Positions 17,557 through 25,882 of a stretch of 64,000 nt of DNA are shown one piece after another. Position 1 is the first letter of the stretch; the number at the start of each line of letters is the position of its first letter. Source of the DNA: Bradyrhizobium canariense (GTDB lineage: Bacteria; Pseudomonadota; Alphaproteobacteria; Rhizobiales; Xanthobacteraceae); contig NZ_JAFCKJ010000004.1 of NCBI RefSeq assembly GCF_018130465.1, forward strand, positions 372,001 through 436,000, given 5' to 3'. Below the pieces are notes generated by a model. The model worked only from the letters and a program-made list of their open reading frames with translations, was not told the DNA's origin and did no database searches. Position numbers and translations under genes: made by a program.

Positions 17557-17961
17557 ATGGCCGACGACAAGGCAAAGCGGGGCGGAGCCGATCGGGCGCT
17601 GATTGCGCTCACCGAGAAGTACGAAGTCGCCTACTGGTCGAAGAAGTTCAAGGTGACGCCGGCCAAGCTGAAATACGCCGTCAAGAAGGTCGGCCACTCC
17701 GCCAAAAAGGTCGAGGCCTACATCAAGCTTCAGAAGCACCGCGCCGCCGACAAGAGCCGGATCGCGCTCGGCGAAGCCTATGAGGTCCGCTACTGGTCGA
17801 AGAAATTCAAGATCACTCCGGCGAGGCTGAAGGCCGCCGTCGCCGCGGCCGGCCATTCGTCAAAGAAGGTCGAGGCCTATCTCGCGGCCCAGAAGGCGGC
17901 GAAGAAGAAAAAGGCCAAAAAGACCACCAAGAAGGTTGCCAAGCGGAAGAAAGCGGCTTGA
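17557..17961 (+). CDS. protein with two DUF3606 repeats and Lys-rich tail
   Basis: This 134-residue protein contains two copies of one motif: YEVAYWSKKFKVTPAKLK...VGHSAKKVEAY (about residues 22-57) and YEVRYWSKKFKITPARLK...AGHSSKKVEAY (about residues 75-110). Each matches DUF3606, normally found once in proteins of about 60 residues. The C-terminus is a run of Lys/Ala (KKKKAKKTTKKVAKRKKAA) like the tails of histone H1-type proteins. DNA binding is likely from charge, but unproven. An AGGAGG precedes the ATG at 17557. The gene stands alone, 23 bases before a secreted protein gene. Confidence 0.85.
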   Translation: MADDKAKRGGADRALIALTEKYEVAYWSKKFKVTPAKLKYAVKKVGHSAKKVEAYIKLQKHRAADKSRIALGEAYEVRYWSKKFKITPARLKAAVAAAGHSSKKVEAYLAAQKAAKKKKAKKTTKKVAKRKKAA

Positions 17962-17983
17962 GACTCAGGTCCGTGGAGGCAAG

Positions 17984-18478
17984 ATGAAACCCGGTCGATC
18001 GATCCTCGCCTGCGCCCTCGTTGTCGCAACCGCCTGCGGCGTCGCCGAAGCATCCGGCGCGACGCCCGCAAAAGTCTCGGGCTCGACGGCGCTGGCGCTC
18101 GCGGGGGTGATCGCGCCGCTGTCGCCCGTCCTGTCCGGTGCCGAGAAGAAGGCAATGGCGATGCTGTTCGCCGCCAACGGCGACATTCCCTACAAGAAGC
18201 CGATCGTGGTGACCGCCGACAGAATCGTCTGCCGCACCGGCAATGTCGACATCACCGTGCGGAACTGCGAGGTCACCTTCGGCAAGAAGACCAGGACGGT
18301 GAACGGCTCCACGGCCAACGAGATCTTCGCCACCGAAGCACTGGCCGGCATTCCGCCCGACGGCGCCGCGGGATCGACTTTCGAGAGCCTGACCAAGCTG
18401 AGCTGCACGATCGACCCCAACGCCATCAGGCGGAAGGACGGCAGCGGGGCGGATTGCACGTTCCAGCCGGGGAATTGA
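17984..18478 (+). CDS. secreted protein of unknown function
   Basis: This 164-residue protein has a signal peptide (basic start, then hydrophobic residues to about 24, cleavage near EASGA). The mature part contains four cysteines (CRTG, NCEV, SCTI, DCTF), enough for two disulfides, and no motif I recognise. A GGAGG sits before the ATG at 17984, and the DUF3606 gene ends 23 bases upstream, so both may be read together. It may be a periplasmic or cell-surface protein. I cannot offer a function. Confidence 0.75.
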   Translation: MKPGRSILACALVVATACGVAEASGATPAKVSGSTALALAGVIAPLSPVLSGAEKKAMAMLFAANGDIPYKKPIVVTADRIVCRTGNVDITVRNCEVTFGKKTRTVNGSTANEIFATEALAGIPPDGAAGSTFESLTKLSCTIDPNAIRRKDGSGADCTFQPGN

Positions 18479-18614
18479 ACCACGCGCGGAGAACCAGCCG
18501 GGGGAGAACCACGGGTGCCGTGAAATCGCCTCAAGACCAGCTAACTAATAAGGCGAATTGAAAAGACGGGCCAAACGCGCGAGCCCATATCGGGCACGCA
18601 GGGCCGACACCGAC

Positions 18615-19544
18615 ATGAAGAATTATCTCGCATTTTTCCTTGTTCTGACCGTCACGGCGGCCTCCGCACACGGCCCCTTGCCGGCGCGGCTGGCGGCGCC
18701 GTCCGACCTGGTCCGGGTGGGCCTCACCGACAACGACACCACCGCGGGCGGCACCGCGCGGCTGTGCGAGCAGGTCACCTTCTCGCGCGGCCTGCGCTAC
18801 GGCGAGAGCGAAGCCAATGTGCTCGATGTCGCCACCAGCACGACCAAGGCGGATACGCCGCGGCCGGTGCTGCTATTCGTGGCCGGCGACACCTTCACCG
18901 GCGACCGCGCCGCGCCGGAGCTGTCGCGCCAGATCCAGGACCAGGCCATGTGCTTTGCCGCGCGCAACGACATGATCGGCGTGCGCGTCAACTACCGGCT
19001 GGCGCCCTCGGCGACGTGGCCGGCCGGCGCAACCGACGTGGCGGCGGCGCTGTCCTGGATCCACGGCAATATCGACCTGTTCAACGGCGATGCCCGCGAG
19101 ATCGTCGCGGTCGGCTACGGCGCCGGCGCCTTCCATGTCGCCACCCTGCTGGCCCATCCCGAACTCCAGACCGACCGCGCCGATGTCGCGGCGGTCGTGC
19201 TGGTGTCCGGGGTCTACCGCGCCGGCAAGGACGCGAGCGACAGCGAGAAGGCCTATCTCGGCAGCGACGCCAGCCAGTACAACAACCGTTCGGTGTTCCC
19301 CGGCATCCTCAACGTCGACGTCCCGATCGTGCTGGCCTGGGCCGCGGACGATTCCGCCGGCATCACGGCTCAGGGCGAAACCCTGAAGAAGACGCTCTGC
19401 GGCGCCGGCCATTGTCCGCGCGCCACGCTGCTGCGCAGCCGCGACGGCATCGCGAGCGCCTTCGGCCTCGACGGCTCCGGCGACAGTCTCGCCGAGCCGA
19501 CGCTGCTATTGGTGCATCAGCTCGAGGCGCGCGGTCTGCCGTAG
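18615..19544 (+). CDS. alpha/beta-hydrolase fold protein, likely pseudoenzyme
   Basis: This 309-residue secreted protein (signal peptide about residues 1-19) has the layout of BD-FAE/carboxylesterase-type hydrolases: YRLAPSATWPAG, then a strand ending in VGYGAGAFHVA. In relatives this place reads GHSAGAxHVA with the nucleophile Ser; here the codon is GGC (Gly). The usual oxyanion HGGG is VAGDTF. Both catalytic elements are thus lost, while the rest of the fold is kept over full length. I start at the ATG at 18615, where the signal peptide begins; an upstream TTG is possible. A binding or scaffolding role is possible, but it could also be a decaying gene. Confidence 0.8.
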   Translation: MKNYLAFFLVLTVTAASAHGPLPARLAAPSDLVRVGLTDNDTTAGGTARLCEQVTFSRGLRYGESEANVLDVATSTTKADTPRPVLLFVAGDTFTGDRAAPELSRQIQDQAMCFAARNDMIGVRVNYRLAPSATWPAGATDVAAALSWIHGNIDLFNGDAREIVAVGYGAGAFHVATLLAHPELQTDRADVAAVVLVSGVYRAGKDASDSEKAYLGSDASQYNNRSVFPGILNVDVPIVLAWAADDSAGITAQGETLKKTLCGAGHCPRATLLRSRDGIASAFGLDGSGDSLAEPTLLLVHQLEARGLP

Positions 19545-19645
19545 CGGTTTGCTGCGGACACAGCTCTGGCAACGTCATGGCCGGGCCCGCATATCACTGC
19601 TCCATACGGGCTACGAATCCCGTGCGCGGCAACCAGTCCATCACC

Positions 19646-19787
19646 GTCACCCTGAGGTGGCCGCTTCTTCAGCGGCCCTCGAAGGCGACGGCCCGGCTCT
19701 CTCCGCGCAGTAGCAGTGATGGGCGTTCATCCTTCGAGGCTCCCCGCGCGATGCTTTCGCATCGCGCCGCTCGCACCTCAGGATGAC
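19646..19787. repeat. palindromic intergenic repeat (CCTGAGG/CCTCAGG family)
   Basis: It opens with GTCACCCTGAGG and closes with CCTCAGGATGAC, with internal inverted parts such as GCGATGCTTTCGCATCGC. It is related in layout to the element at 2676-2786. This kind of element is common between genes in Bradyrhizobium. Confidence 0.55.
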
Positions 19788-19904
19788 GGAACAACGTATT
19801 CGCCTTTCCACAACGCAAGCGGCGCGTCAGCATGTCTGCCGTTTCGTTGCAGCTGGCATACACGGCCTTTAAGCAGGCAATCCGGCCACAGGATCGCCAA
19901 ACGC

Positions 19905-19918
19905 TTGACGTAGATCAA
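19905..19918. promoter_or_regulatory. FNR/FixK-type box
   Basis: TTGACGTAGATCAA fits TTGA-N6-TCAA, the half-sites of the Crp/FNR class (FixK2 ideal TTGATCTAGATCAA). Its centre is 64 bases upstream of the LivK-type ATG. A GATTAA at about 19934 could serve as -10. Activation under low oxygen is inferred. Confidence 0.5.
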
Positions 19919-19975
19919 CTCGCCTGGGTGCGGATTAAGCCGACCTCGTTGGGGGCCAACGACAAGGTGTCGAGC

Positions 19976-21202
19976 ATGCGCGTCACCGGCAGACTGCTGT
20001 TCGTCCTGACCGTCGCCTTCGCTTCGCTCGGCGCGATGTCGCAGCAACAGCATTCCGAGCAGCCCACGAGCGACAAGGAAATCCGCATCGGCAATGTCAT
20101 GCCGTATTCGGGACCGCTCTCCGAATTCGGCGCCATCGGCCAGGCGGAAGCCGCCTATTTCGACATGGTCAACGCGCGCGGCGGCATCAACGGTCGCAAG
20201 ATCCGCTTCATCACCCGCGACGACAATTCCGATCCGACGACCGCGCTGGAGCTGACCCGCAATCTGGTCGAGACGGACGACGTGCACCTGATGTTCGGAT
20301 CGTTCGGCACGCCCGGCAATCTCGCCACGCGCCGGTATCTGAACGAGAAGAATATCCCGCAGCTGTTCGTCGCCTCCGGCGACGAGGAGCTGAGCCAGGC
20401 CAAGGCGTTTCCCTGGACCATGGGCTGGCAGCCGTCGTTCCGGTCGGAGGGGCGCATCTACGCCAACTACATCCAGGCCTATTATCCCAGGAAGAAGATC
20501 GTAGTGCTCTGGCAGAACGACCAGTTCGGACGCGCGCTTCTCAAAGGCATTGAGGAAGGTCTCGGCGATCTGAACCGTCTCATCCTCGTCGACATCGCCT
20601 TCGACCTTGCCGATGAGCATCTCGACGGCCACGTCTCGATCCTCAAGCGCGCGGGCGCCGATATTTTCGTCTTTCTCGGCGTGCCGTCGACAGCGTCCAA
20701 GGTAATCAAGCTGGCGGCGTCACTCAAATGGCGCCCGGTCTTCATCGTCAACGACGCCTCCGCCTCGATCGCCAATGCGATGGCGCCCGCGGGCCTGGAG
20801 AATTCGGCCGGTGTGATCTCGGCAGCCTTTCTGAAGGATCCGAGCGACCCCGCATGGAAAGACGATCCCGCCATGAAGGACTGGTTCGCCTTCATGGACA
20901 AGTACCATCACGTCGAAAGCACGAACAACAGCGCTGCGCTCTATGGCTACGCCGCGGCCGAGGCGCTGACGCAAGTGCTGAAGCAATGCGGCGACGATGT
21001 CTCGCGCGAGAACATCATGCGTCAGGCGGCGTCGCTCAAGGGCTATCAGCCCTCCGTTGCGTTACCCAACATCAGGATGAGCACCTCGTCGAACAGCTAT
21101 CTGCCAATCCGGCAGATGCGGCTGGTCCAGTTTGACGGCCGGTCGTGGCAGCCGTTTGGTGAGGTGATCGAGACGGCGTTCACGGAAGGTGCGGCGCGGT
21201 GA
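19976..21202 (+). CDS. ABC substrate-binding protein, branched-chain amino acid/LivK type
   Basis: This 408-residue periplasmic binding protein of the LivK/type I class has a signal peptide (about residues 1-24) and the opening IRIGNVMPYSGPLSEFGAIGQAEAAYFDMVNARGGINGRKI, of which only the first part (to SGP) is needed to identify the family. The ATG at 19976 follows AAGGTG; the longer open frame runs through the promoter region. There are no permease or ATPase genes beside it, so the transporter is elsewhere. The FNR/FixK-like box upstream suggests oxygen-linked expression. The ligand may be an amino acid, urea or aromatic acid. Confidence 0.9.
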   Translation: MRVTGRLLFVLTVAFASLGAMSQQQHSEQPTSDKEIRIGNVMPYSGPLSEFGAIGQAEAAYFDMVNARGGINGRKIRFITRDDNSDPTTALELTRNLVETDDVHLMFGSFGTPGNLATRRYLNEKNIPQLFVASGDEELSQAKAFPWTMGWQPSFRSEGRIYANYIQAYYPRKKIVVLWQNDQFGRALLKGIEEGLGDLNRLILVDIAFDLADEHLDGHVSILKRAGADIFVFLGVPSTASKVIKLAASLKWRPVFIVNDASASIANAMAPAGLENSAGVISAAFLKDPSDPAWKDDPAMKDWFAFMDKYHHVESTNNSAALYGYAAAEALTQVLKQCGDDVSRENIMRQAASLKGYQPSVALPNIRMSTSSNSYLPIRQMRLVQFDGRSWQPFGEVIETAFTEGAAR

Positions 21203-21237
21203 GCCTGCTCAGGCGCATCATTTGCTGGGCCACCCCT

Positions 21238-21390
21238 CTCCCCCGCCCTCCCCCGCAAGGGGGGAGGGAGCGCAGCGGAGCACGTGGCCACGCTGTGCCC
21301 TCATCGAGGCTGCCCTAGTGAATGGAGTCATTCGCCGCGAAGAAGGTATGTTCCCTCCCCCCTTGCGGGGGAGGGGTAGGGAGAGGCGTA
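21238..21390. repeat. pair of C/G-rich inverted repeats (CCCTCCCCC...GGGGGAGGG)
   Basis: Two elements occur here: 21246-21268 (CCCTCCCCCGC with AAGGGGGGAGGG) and 21351-21385 (mirror order, TTGCGGGGGAGGGG). Related short elements lie at 31926-31954 and 54492-54650. This motif is widespread in Bradyrhizobium intergenic DNA. No gene is evident in the 237-base gap. Confidence 0.55.
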
Positions 21391-21439
21391 CCACACGGGG
21401 ACTCTCTCGATCAGAAAAGCGGTTACGTAAGTTCGCGTC

Positions 21440-23002
21440 TCACGCCGGCTTCAGCGAGGCCAGCGCGCTTTCCAGCAGCGAGCGGACCCGCGCGGCATCG
21501 CCCGATTTCACGACGGCAGGATCGAGATAGAGCTCCAGCCCCGGTGCGCGCTCGGTGATGACGCCGCTCTTTTCAGCCGAGGCATCGTTCAGCGCGTCGA
21601 CCGAATAGGGAATGATTTCGCGGCTGATGCCCTTCATCGTGATCGCGGGCAGCGCATGCGCGCGGACAGTCTCGCTGACCAGCGCGAAGGTTTCGTAGCT
21701 CAGCACGATGCCGCCGGGCTCGGCGATCGATTGCAGGCGCGCGGCGAGGTTCGCCTCGGCACCGATGATGGTGTAGTCCATGCGGTCGCTGCTGCCGAAA
21801 TTGCCGACATTGCAATAGCCGGAATTGATGCCCATGCGGGCCTTGAACGGCAGCTCGATGCCGGAAGCGCGCCATTTCGCATTGAGCTCGGTGAGGCGGT
21901 GCTGCATGCGCCAGGCCATCTGGAGGCAGGCCTGCGCGTCGGCGCGGTCGCCCTTGGTTTCAGGGTCGCCGAAGAAGATCAGCATGGCGTCGCCGATGAA
22001 CTTGTCGATGGTGCCGCCATATTCGTGCGCGATCGCCGACATCTCGGTGAAATATTCGTTGAGGAGCTGGGTCAGCAATTCCGGCTGCAGCCGTTCCGCC
22101 GTCGCGGTAAAGTTCTGGATGTCGGAGAAGAAGATGGTGAGCTTCTTGCGCTCGGTGTGGATGGTGACGTCCTTCTGGCCGCTGAAGATGCTCCGGTAGA
22201 CCTGGGGCGGGATGTAGCGCGAGATCTTCATCGAGAGCGAGGCGAGGAAGTCGTTGGCGGATTCGAGCTCCCTGTTCATGCCCTTGATGCGGCTCGCCTG
22301 ACGGCGCTGGAGCGAGAGGAACGACAAGCCGCTGCCGGCGGCGATCAGAAAATAGGCCAGCAGGAACTTGAACGAGAAGATGTTGGCGGCGATCGGCTGG
22401 GCGATGATCACCTCCTGGATGCCTCTGATGTCGCCGACCTTCCAGTCCTTCTTCGGGCTCTCGGGGTGGCTGTTGTGGCAGCTGACGCAGGCCGGGCCCA
22501 TCACGACGGGAGCGACCAGGCGGACCTTGTCGTTGAAAAGCGAGGTCTCGGTCTCGACGATCTTCTGCTCGGGATCGGCGCGCAGGGCTTCCAGCGCGTC
22601 CTTCTCGAACTTGTCGAGCTGGTGGGGGGCGCGGTTCTGGAACGGGAAGTCCGAGACGAAACGGTAGGTGATGTTTTCCTGCTGCGCCCCGATCACCCGC
22701 CCGAGCTCCAGCGACAGCGTGGCCGGGATCGGGATCGCGCCGGGGACCGATTCGTAGTTGTGAACGACCCTGGTGGCGCCGTTCGGGTTGGCGAGGACAC
22801 GACCGACCACGTTGGTCGCATAATAGCTGCGCACGCTGGTGATGACCGAATTGAGATCGGCAGCCTGCCGGCGCAGCGCCGTCTTGCTCAGCTCCGTCAG
22901 GTCCAGCCATACCGCCAGCGGCAGGGCGAGCAGCAGGAAGGCGATCGCGGCGCCGGTCAGGATGCCGCTCTTGCGCTGTTCTTCGGAGATCTCTTGTTTC
23001 AC
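21440..23002 (-). CDS. adenylate/guanylate cyclase with periplasmic haem-motif (DUF3365-like) sensor
   Basis: This 520-residue protein has a first membrane helix (residues about 14-35), a periplasmic region, a second helix (about 205-228), and a class III nucleotide cyclase domain (about 280-440). The periplasmic part has CVSCH, a c-type haem attachment motif, near residue 171, consistent with a DUF3365/Tll0287-like haem sensor. The catalytic domain shows FSDIQNF and GDAMLIFFGDP with both metal-binding Asp residues. It probably makes cAMP (or cGMP) in response to a redox or gas signal; the signal is inferred. GTG start at 23002 with GGAG seven bases upstream. Confidence 0.9.
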   Translation of the reverse strand: MKQEISEEQRKSGILTGAAIAFLLLALPLAVWLDLTELSKTALRRQAADLNSVITSVRSYYATNVVGRVLANPNGATRVVHNYESVPGAIPIPATLSLELGRVIGAQQENITYRFVSDFPFQNRAPHQLDKFEKDALEALRADPEQKIVETETSLFNDKVRLVAPVVMGPACVSCHNSHPESPKKDWKVGDIRGIQEVIIAQPIAANIFSFKFLLAYFLIAAGSGLSFLSLQRRQASRIKGMNRELESANDFLASLSMKISRYIPPQVYRSIFSGQKDVTIHTERKKLTIFFSDIQNFTATAERLQPELLTQLLNEYFTEMSAIAHEYGGTIDKFIGDAMLIFFGDPETKGDRADAQACLQMAWRMQHRLTELNAKWRASGIELPFKARMGINSGYCNVGNFGSSDRMDYTIIGAEANLAARLQSIAEPGGIVLSYETFALVSETVRAHALPAITMKGISREIIPYSVDALNDASAEKSGVITERAPGLELYLDPAVVKSGDAARVRSLLESALASLKPA

Positions 23003-23180
23003 TCTGTGGCTCCGTTGCGGACGTCTTTGTCGCGAACTCGGGGGATTCGCGGCACAGAGCCCGCAAACACGGGCCTGCGCAACCCCATTTTATGGTGGTC
23101 GCGGCAAGCGCCTTTTCGTTTCGTGGCGAATGTTTAAGATCAGCATCAACCTCCATTCACTCCGCCGGGAGATCCTCCAA

Positions 23181-24272
23181 ATGACCGGGACCATCCGTAT
23201 CAAGCGCTTCAATGCGCGCCCCGTGATCGTGCCGATGAACCTGCCGCTTAAAACCTCGACCGGGGCGGTCGCAAAGGCGCCGCTGGTGCTGATCGACTGC
23301 GAGACCGATTTGGGCGCAACCGGGCACGCCTATCTGTTCTCGATCACCCCCTCGGCCTTGAAGTCGCTGACGGCGATGGTCGCGGAAATGTCAGAGCTGC
23401 TTGCGGGCGACGAGCTGCTGCCGTTCGAGATCGAGCGCAAGCTGACCCAGCGCTTCACGCTGCTGGGGCTCGCCGGCCTGCAGCGGATCGCGCAATCCGG
23501 CATCGACATGGCGGCATGGGACGCGCTGGCGCGCGCACGCGGCCTGCCGCTGGCGCGGCTGCTCGGCGGCGCGCCGAAACCGGTCACGGCCTACAATTCG
23601 AAGGGGCTCGGCATCATGCCGGCGGGTGCCGCGGTGGAGGAAGCCCACAAGCTGCTGGCCGAGGGCTTTCAGGCCGCAAAAATCCGCGTCGGCCGCCCCG
23701 ATGCGCGGGAAGACCTGAAGGTGGTGCGCGCGGTGCGCAAGGCCGTCGGCGACGACGTGACGCTGATGTGCGACTACAACCAGGCGCTGACGGTCACCGA
23801 GGCCATCCACCGCGGCGAGATGCTCGACGATGAGGGCCTGACCTGGATCGAGGAGCCGATTCGTCACGACGACTATTCCGGCTGCGCCCGTATCGCGGAT
23901 GCGTTGCGCACTCCGGTCCAGATCGGCGAGAATTTTGACAGCGCGTTCGCGATGCAATCGGCCCTGCTGGCGGAATCCTGCGACTACGTGATGCCCGACG
24001 TGCAGCGCATCGGCGGCGTCACCGGCTGGCTGCGCGCGGCGTCACTGGCGCACGCCGCCGGGATCGAGATGTCGACGCATCTGTTCTCCGAAGTCAGCGC
24101 GCACCTGCTCTGCGTGACACCGACCGCGCACTGGCTGGAATATGTCGATTGGGCCGACGCGGTGCTGGCGACGCGGCTTGCGATCAAGGACGGCTTTGCG
24201 CTGCCGAGCGAGGAGCCCGGCAACGGGATTGCGTGGGACGAGGACGCGGTGAAGAAGTATCTGGTGAGTTAA
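23181..24272 (+). CDS. mandelate racemase/muconate-lactonizing enzyme (enolase superfamily)
   Basis: This 363-residue enolase-superfamily enzyme has the mandelate racemase set: AKIRVGR (K-x-R in place of K-x-K), metal ligands in CDYNQ, WIEEP and QIGEN, and the Asp/His pair in PDVQRIGG and STHLFSE. Such enzymes abstract a proton next to a carboxylate in sugar acids, mandelate or muconate. I use the ATG at 23181 (GGGAGA upstream) because the frame extends far upstream without family sequence; a short extension starting at MFKISINL is possible. A truncated second copy of its 3' end lies at 25711-25873, beyond the lipase gene. Confidence 0.88.
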   Translation: MTGTIRIKRFNARPVIVPMNLPLKTSTGAVAKAPLVLIDCETDLGATGHAYLFSITPSALKSLTAMVAEMSELLAGDELLPFEIERKLTQRFTLLGLAGLQRIAQSGIDMAAWDALARARGLPLARLLGGAPKPVTAYNSKGLGIMPAGAAVEEAHKLLAEGFQAAKIRVGRPDAREDLKVVRAVRKAVGDDVTLMCDYNQALTVTEAIHRGEMLDDEGLTWIEEPIRHDDYSGCARIADALRTPVQIGENFDSAFAMQSALLAESCDYVMPDVQRIGGVTGWLRAASLAHAAGIEMSTHLFSEVSAHLLCVTPTAHWLEYVDWADAVLATRLAIKDGFALPSEEPGNGIAWDEDAVKKYLVS

Positions 24273-25543
24273 TCGTTGAAAGCGATCCCTTTCGTGGCCT
24301 CGCCCGGAGCACCGGGCTCGGAAATTTCCGCGCAATTGCCCTGCGGCTTTTGTCCGGCGAGCATGCCGCGGAAGAACGCGAGCGCATCCGGGAAGGCTGC
24401 GTTCAGGCCGCCATTGTGCGTCGCGCCGGGATAAGTCTTCCAGATCACATCGTTGCCGGCCGCGCACAGCGCCGCGACTTCGGCATATTGCCGTGTCGGC
24501 ACCAGCGTGGAATCGGCAAGACCGGTACCGAGCAGCATCGGCACCTTCAGGCGCACGGCCTTCATGTCCGTGATCGGCGTCAACCGCGCCAGCACATTGG
24601 CCATCGGCTCGACATAGACGTTCTCGGCGGTAACGCCGTCCTTGCGCGCGACCTCGCGCATCTCCGGCGTGCAGCTTTCACGCGCCGCCTTCAGGACCGG
24701 CTTGCCCTTGTCGGAGACGAGATCGTCGGCGGACGGCGCGCCGTCCGGCAGCGAACCGCCGAGCAGCATCAGCGACGTATAGATCGGCGAGGCGATCGCG
24801 GTCGTCTGCGGCGGCTTGTAGGGGCCGTCGGGGAAAGTCGAAACCAGGCCCGTGGCCACGGTGGCGATCAGCGGCACGTCGGGCGCGTAGCTTTCCGCGA
24901 TCACGGTCGCCCCCATTGCCGCGCCCGAGCCTTGCGATTGTCCGGTGACGAAAACCTTTGAAGCGAGCTTGTCGCGATATGCAGCAAGCGCGGCGCGCAC
25001 GCCGTCGAGCACGGAGCGTCCTTCCGCCTCCCAGATCAGATAAGGATGCGGCCCCGCTCCGCCGAGCCCCTGATAATCGGTCGCCACCACCGCAAACCCG
25101 TTCTCGAGCCAGCGCTGGATGTAGGTGGCATCGCGCGGCTTGTGCCCGGTCCAGGACGGCGCACAGGAATCCGACACGCCGAGCGTGCCGTGCGCCCACG
25201 CGACCAGCGGCCAGCCTCCGGCCGGCGGCTCACCCTTGGGCAGATAGACCGTACCGCTCACCGGCACGATACCGGCGTGCCAGCGCACATCCGTCGATGT
25301 GTAGAGGATGCGCTCGGCGACACCGGCGCTCGTGATCTCCGGCTGCGCAAGCATCGCCTCCCTGCGCAGCGTCACACCGGGGCTTTCGGGGAGGGTTTGC
25401 GACCAGCGATAAAAGCCGGACAGGTCCTGATCGCCCACTTTCGGTCCCACGGGCAACGACGAGTCCGCATGCGCCTGCGAAATCACGAGGCCTGTGACGA
25501 TGGCCAGCGCCATCATCGATTTCGCGATCGGGGTTGTGAACAT
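24269..25543 (-). CDS. secreted lipase/alpha-beta hydrolase (secretory lipase type)
   Basis: This 424-residue hydrolase has a signal peptide (about residues 1-26, to SQAHA). The nucleophile elbow is GQSQG near residue 203; an Asp in GLADSTLVP and His in GATHNGG complete the triad. The motif TDYQGLGGAGPHPYL matches fungal-type secretory lipases/esterases. The ATG at 25543 has GGAG upstream. Its 3' end overlaps the enolase-superfamily stop by four bases, and a partial copy of that neighbour lies beyond its 5' end, so this gene sits between two direct repeats. The substrate is unknown. Confidence 0.88.
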   Translation of the reverse strand: MFTTPIAKSMMALAIVTGLVISQAHADSSLPVGPKVGDQDLSGFYRWSQTLPESPGVTLRREAMLAQPEITSAGVAERILYTSTDVRWHAGIVPVSGTVYLPKGEPPAGGWPLVAWAHGTLGVSDSCAPSWTGHKPRDATYIQRWLENGFAVVATDYQGLGGAGPHPYLIWEAEGRSVLDGVRAALAAYRDKLASKVFVTGQSQGSGAAMGATVIAESYAPDVPLIATVATGLVSTFPDGPYKPPQTTAIASPIYTSLMLLGGSLPDGAPSADDLVSDKGKPVLKAARESCTPEMREVARKDGVTAENVYVEPMANVLARLTPITDMKAVRLKVPMLLGTGLADSTLVPTRQYAEVAALCAAGNDVIWKTYPGATHNGGLNAAFPDALAFFRGMLAGQKPQGNCAEISEPGAPGEATKGIAFND

Positions 25544-25710
25544 GGGCGTCTCCAGTTCCTTTGCAGCGTGCCGCATTTTTGTTGGCGGGTTGATTGCCGC
25601 GGCCATGCGCTTTCGGCGCCGATTATGGAGACGATCGCGCGCAGGTCCAAGTCCATTTCAGATACGTCTTTTTCGGACATGTCTTTTCAGAGATGGGCGG
25701 ATGCCGGTCT

Positions 25711-25873
25711 GCGTGACACCAACCGCGCACTGGCTGGAATATGTCGACTGGGCCAACCCGGTGCTGGCGACGCGGCTTGCGATCAAGGACGGCTTTGCGC
25801 TGCCGAACGAGGAGCCCGGCAACGGGATTGCGTGGGGGACGAGGCGGCGGTCGCCAAATATCTCGTCACATAA
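25711..25873 (+). pseudogene. truncated duplicate of the 3' end of the enolase-superfamily gene
   Basis: About 150 bases here repeat the last part of the gene at 23181-24272 (coding VTPTAHWLEYVDW...LPNEEPGNGIAW) with about ten differences. The copy starts abruptly at a CTGCGTGAC junction. After GCGTGG it has two extra G bases, which shift the frame away from the DEAAVAKYLVT ending that would otherwise follow. It is therefore 5'-truncated and frameshifted, with no start codon of its own. The ending differs more than the rest from the first copy, so it may come from a diverged paralogue. See findings. Confidence 0.75.
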
Positions 25874-25882
25874 GGCGGCCTG

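Larger units (their letters stand above)
19545..19975. other. 431-base gap: repeat plus FNR-type promoter region
   Basis: This gap between two plus-strand genes holds a palindromic repeat (19646-19787) and, near its right end, an FNR/FixK-like box. No other gene is evident. An open frame that runs through the right part begins before the LivK-type signal peptide and lacks a ribosome site. Confidence 0.5.
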
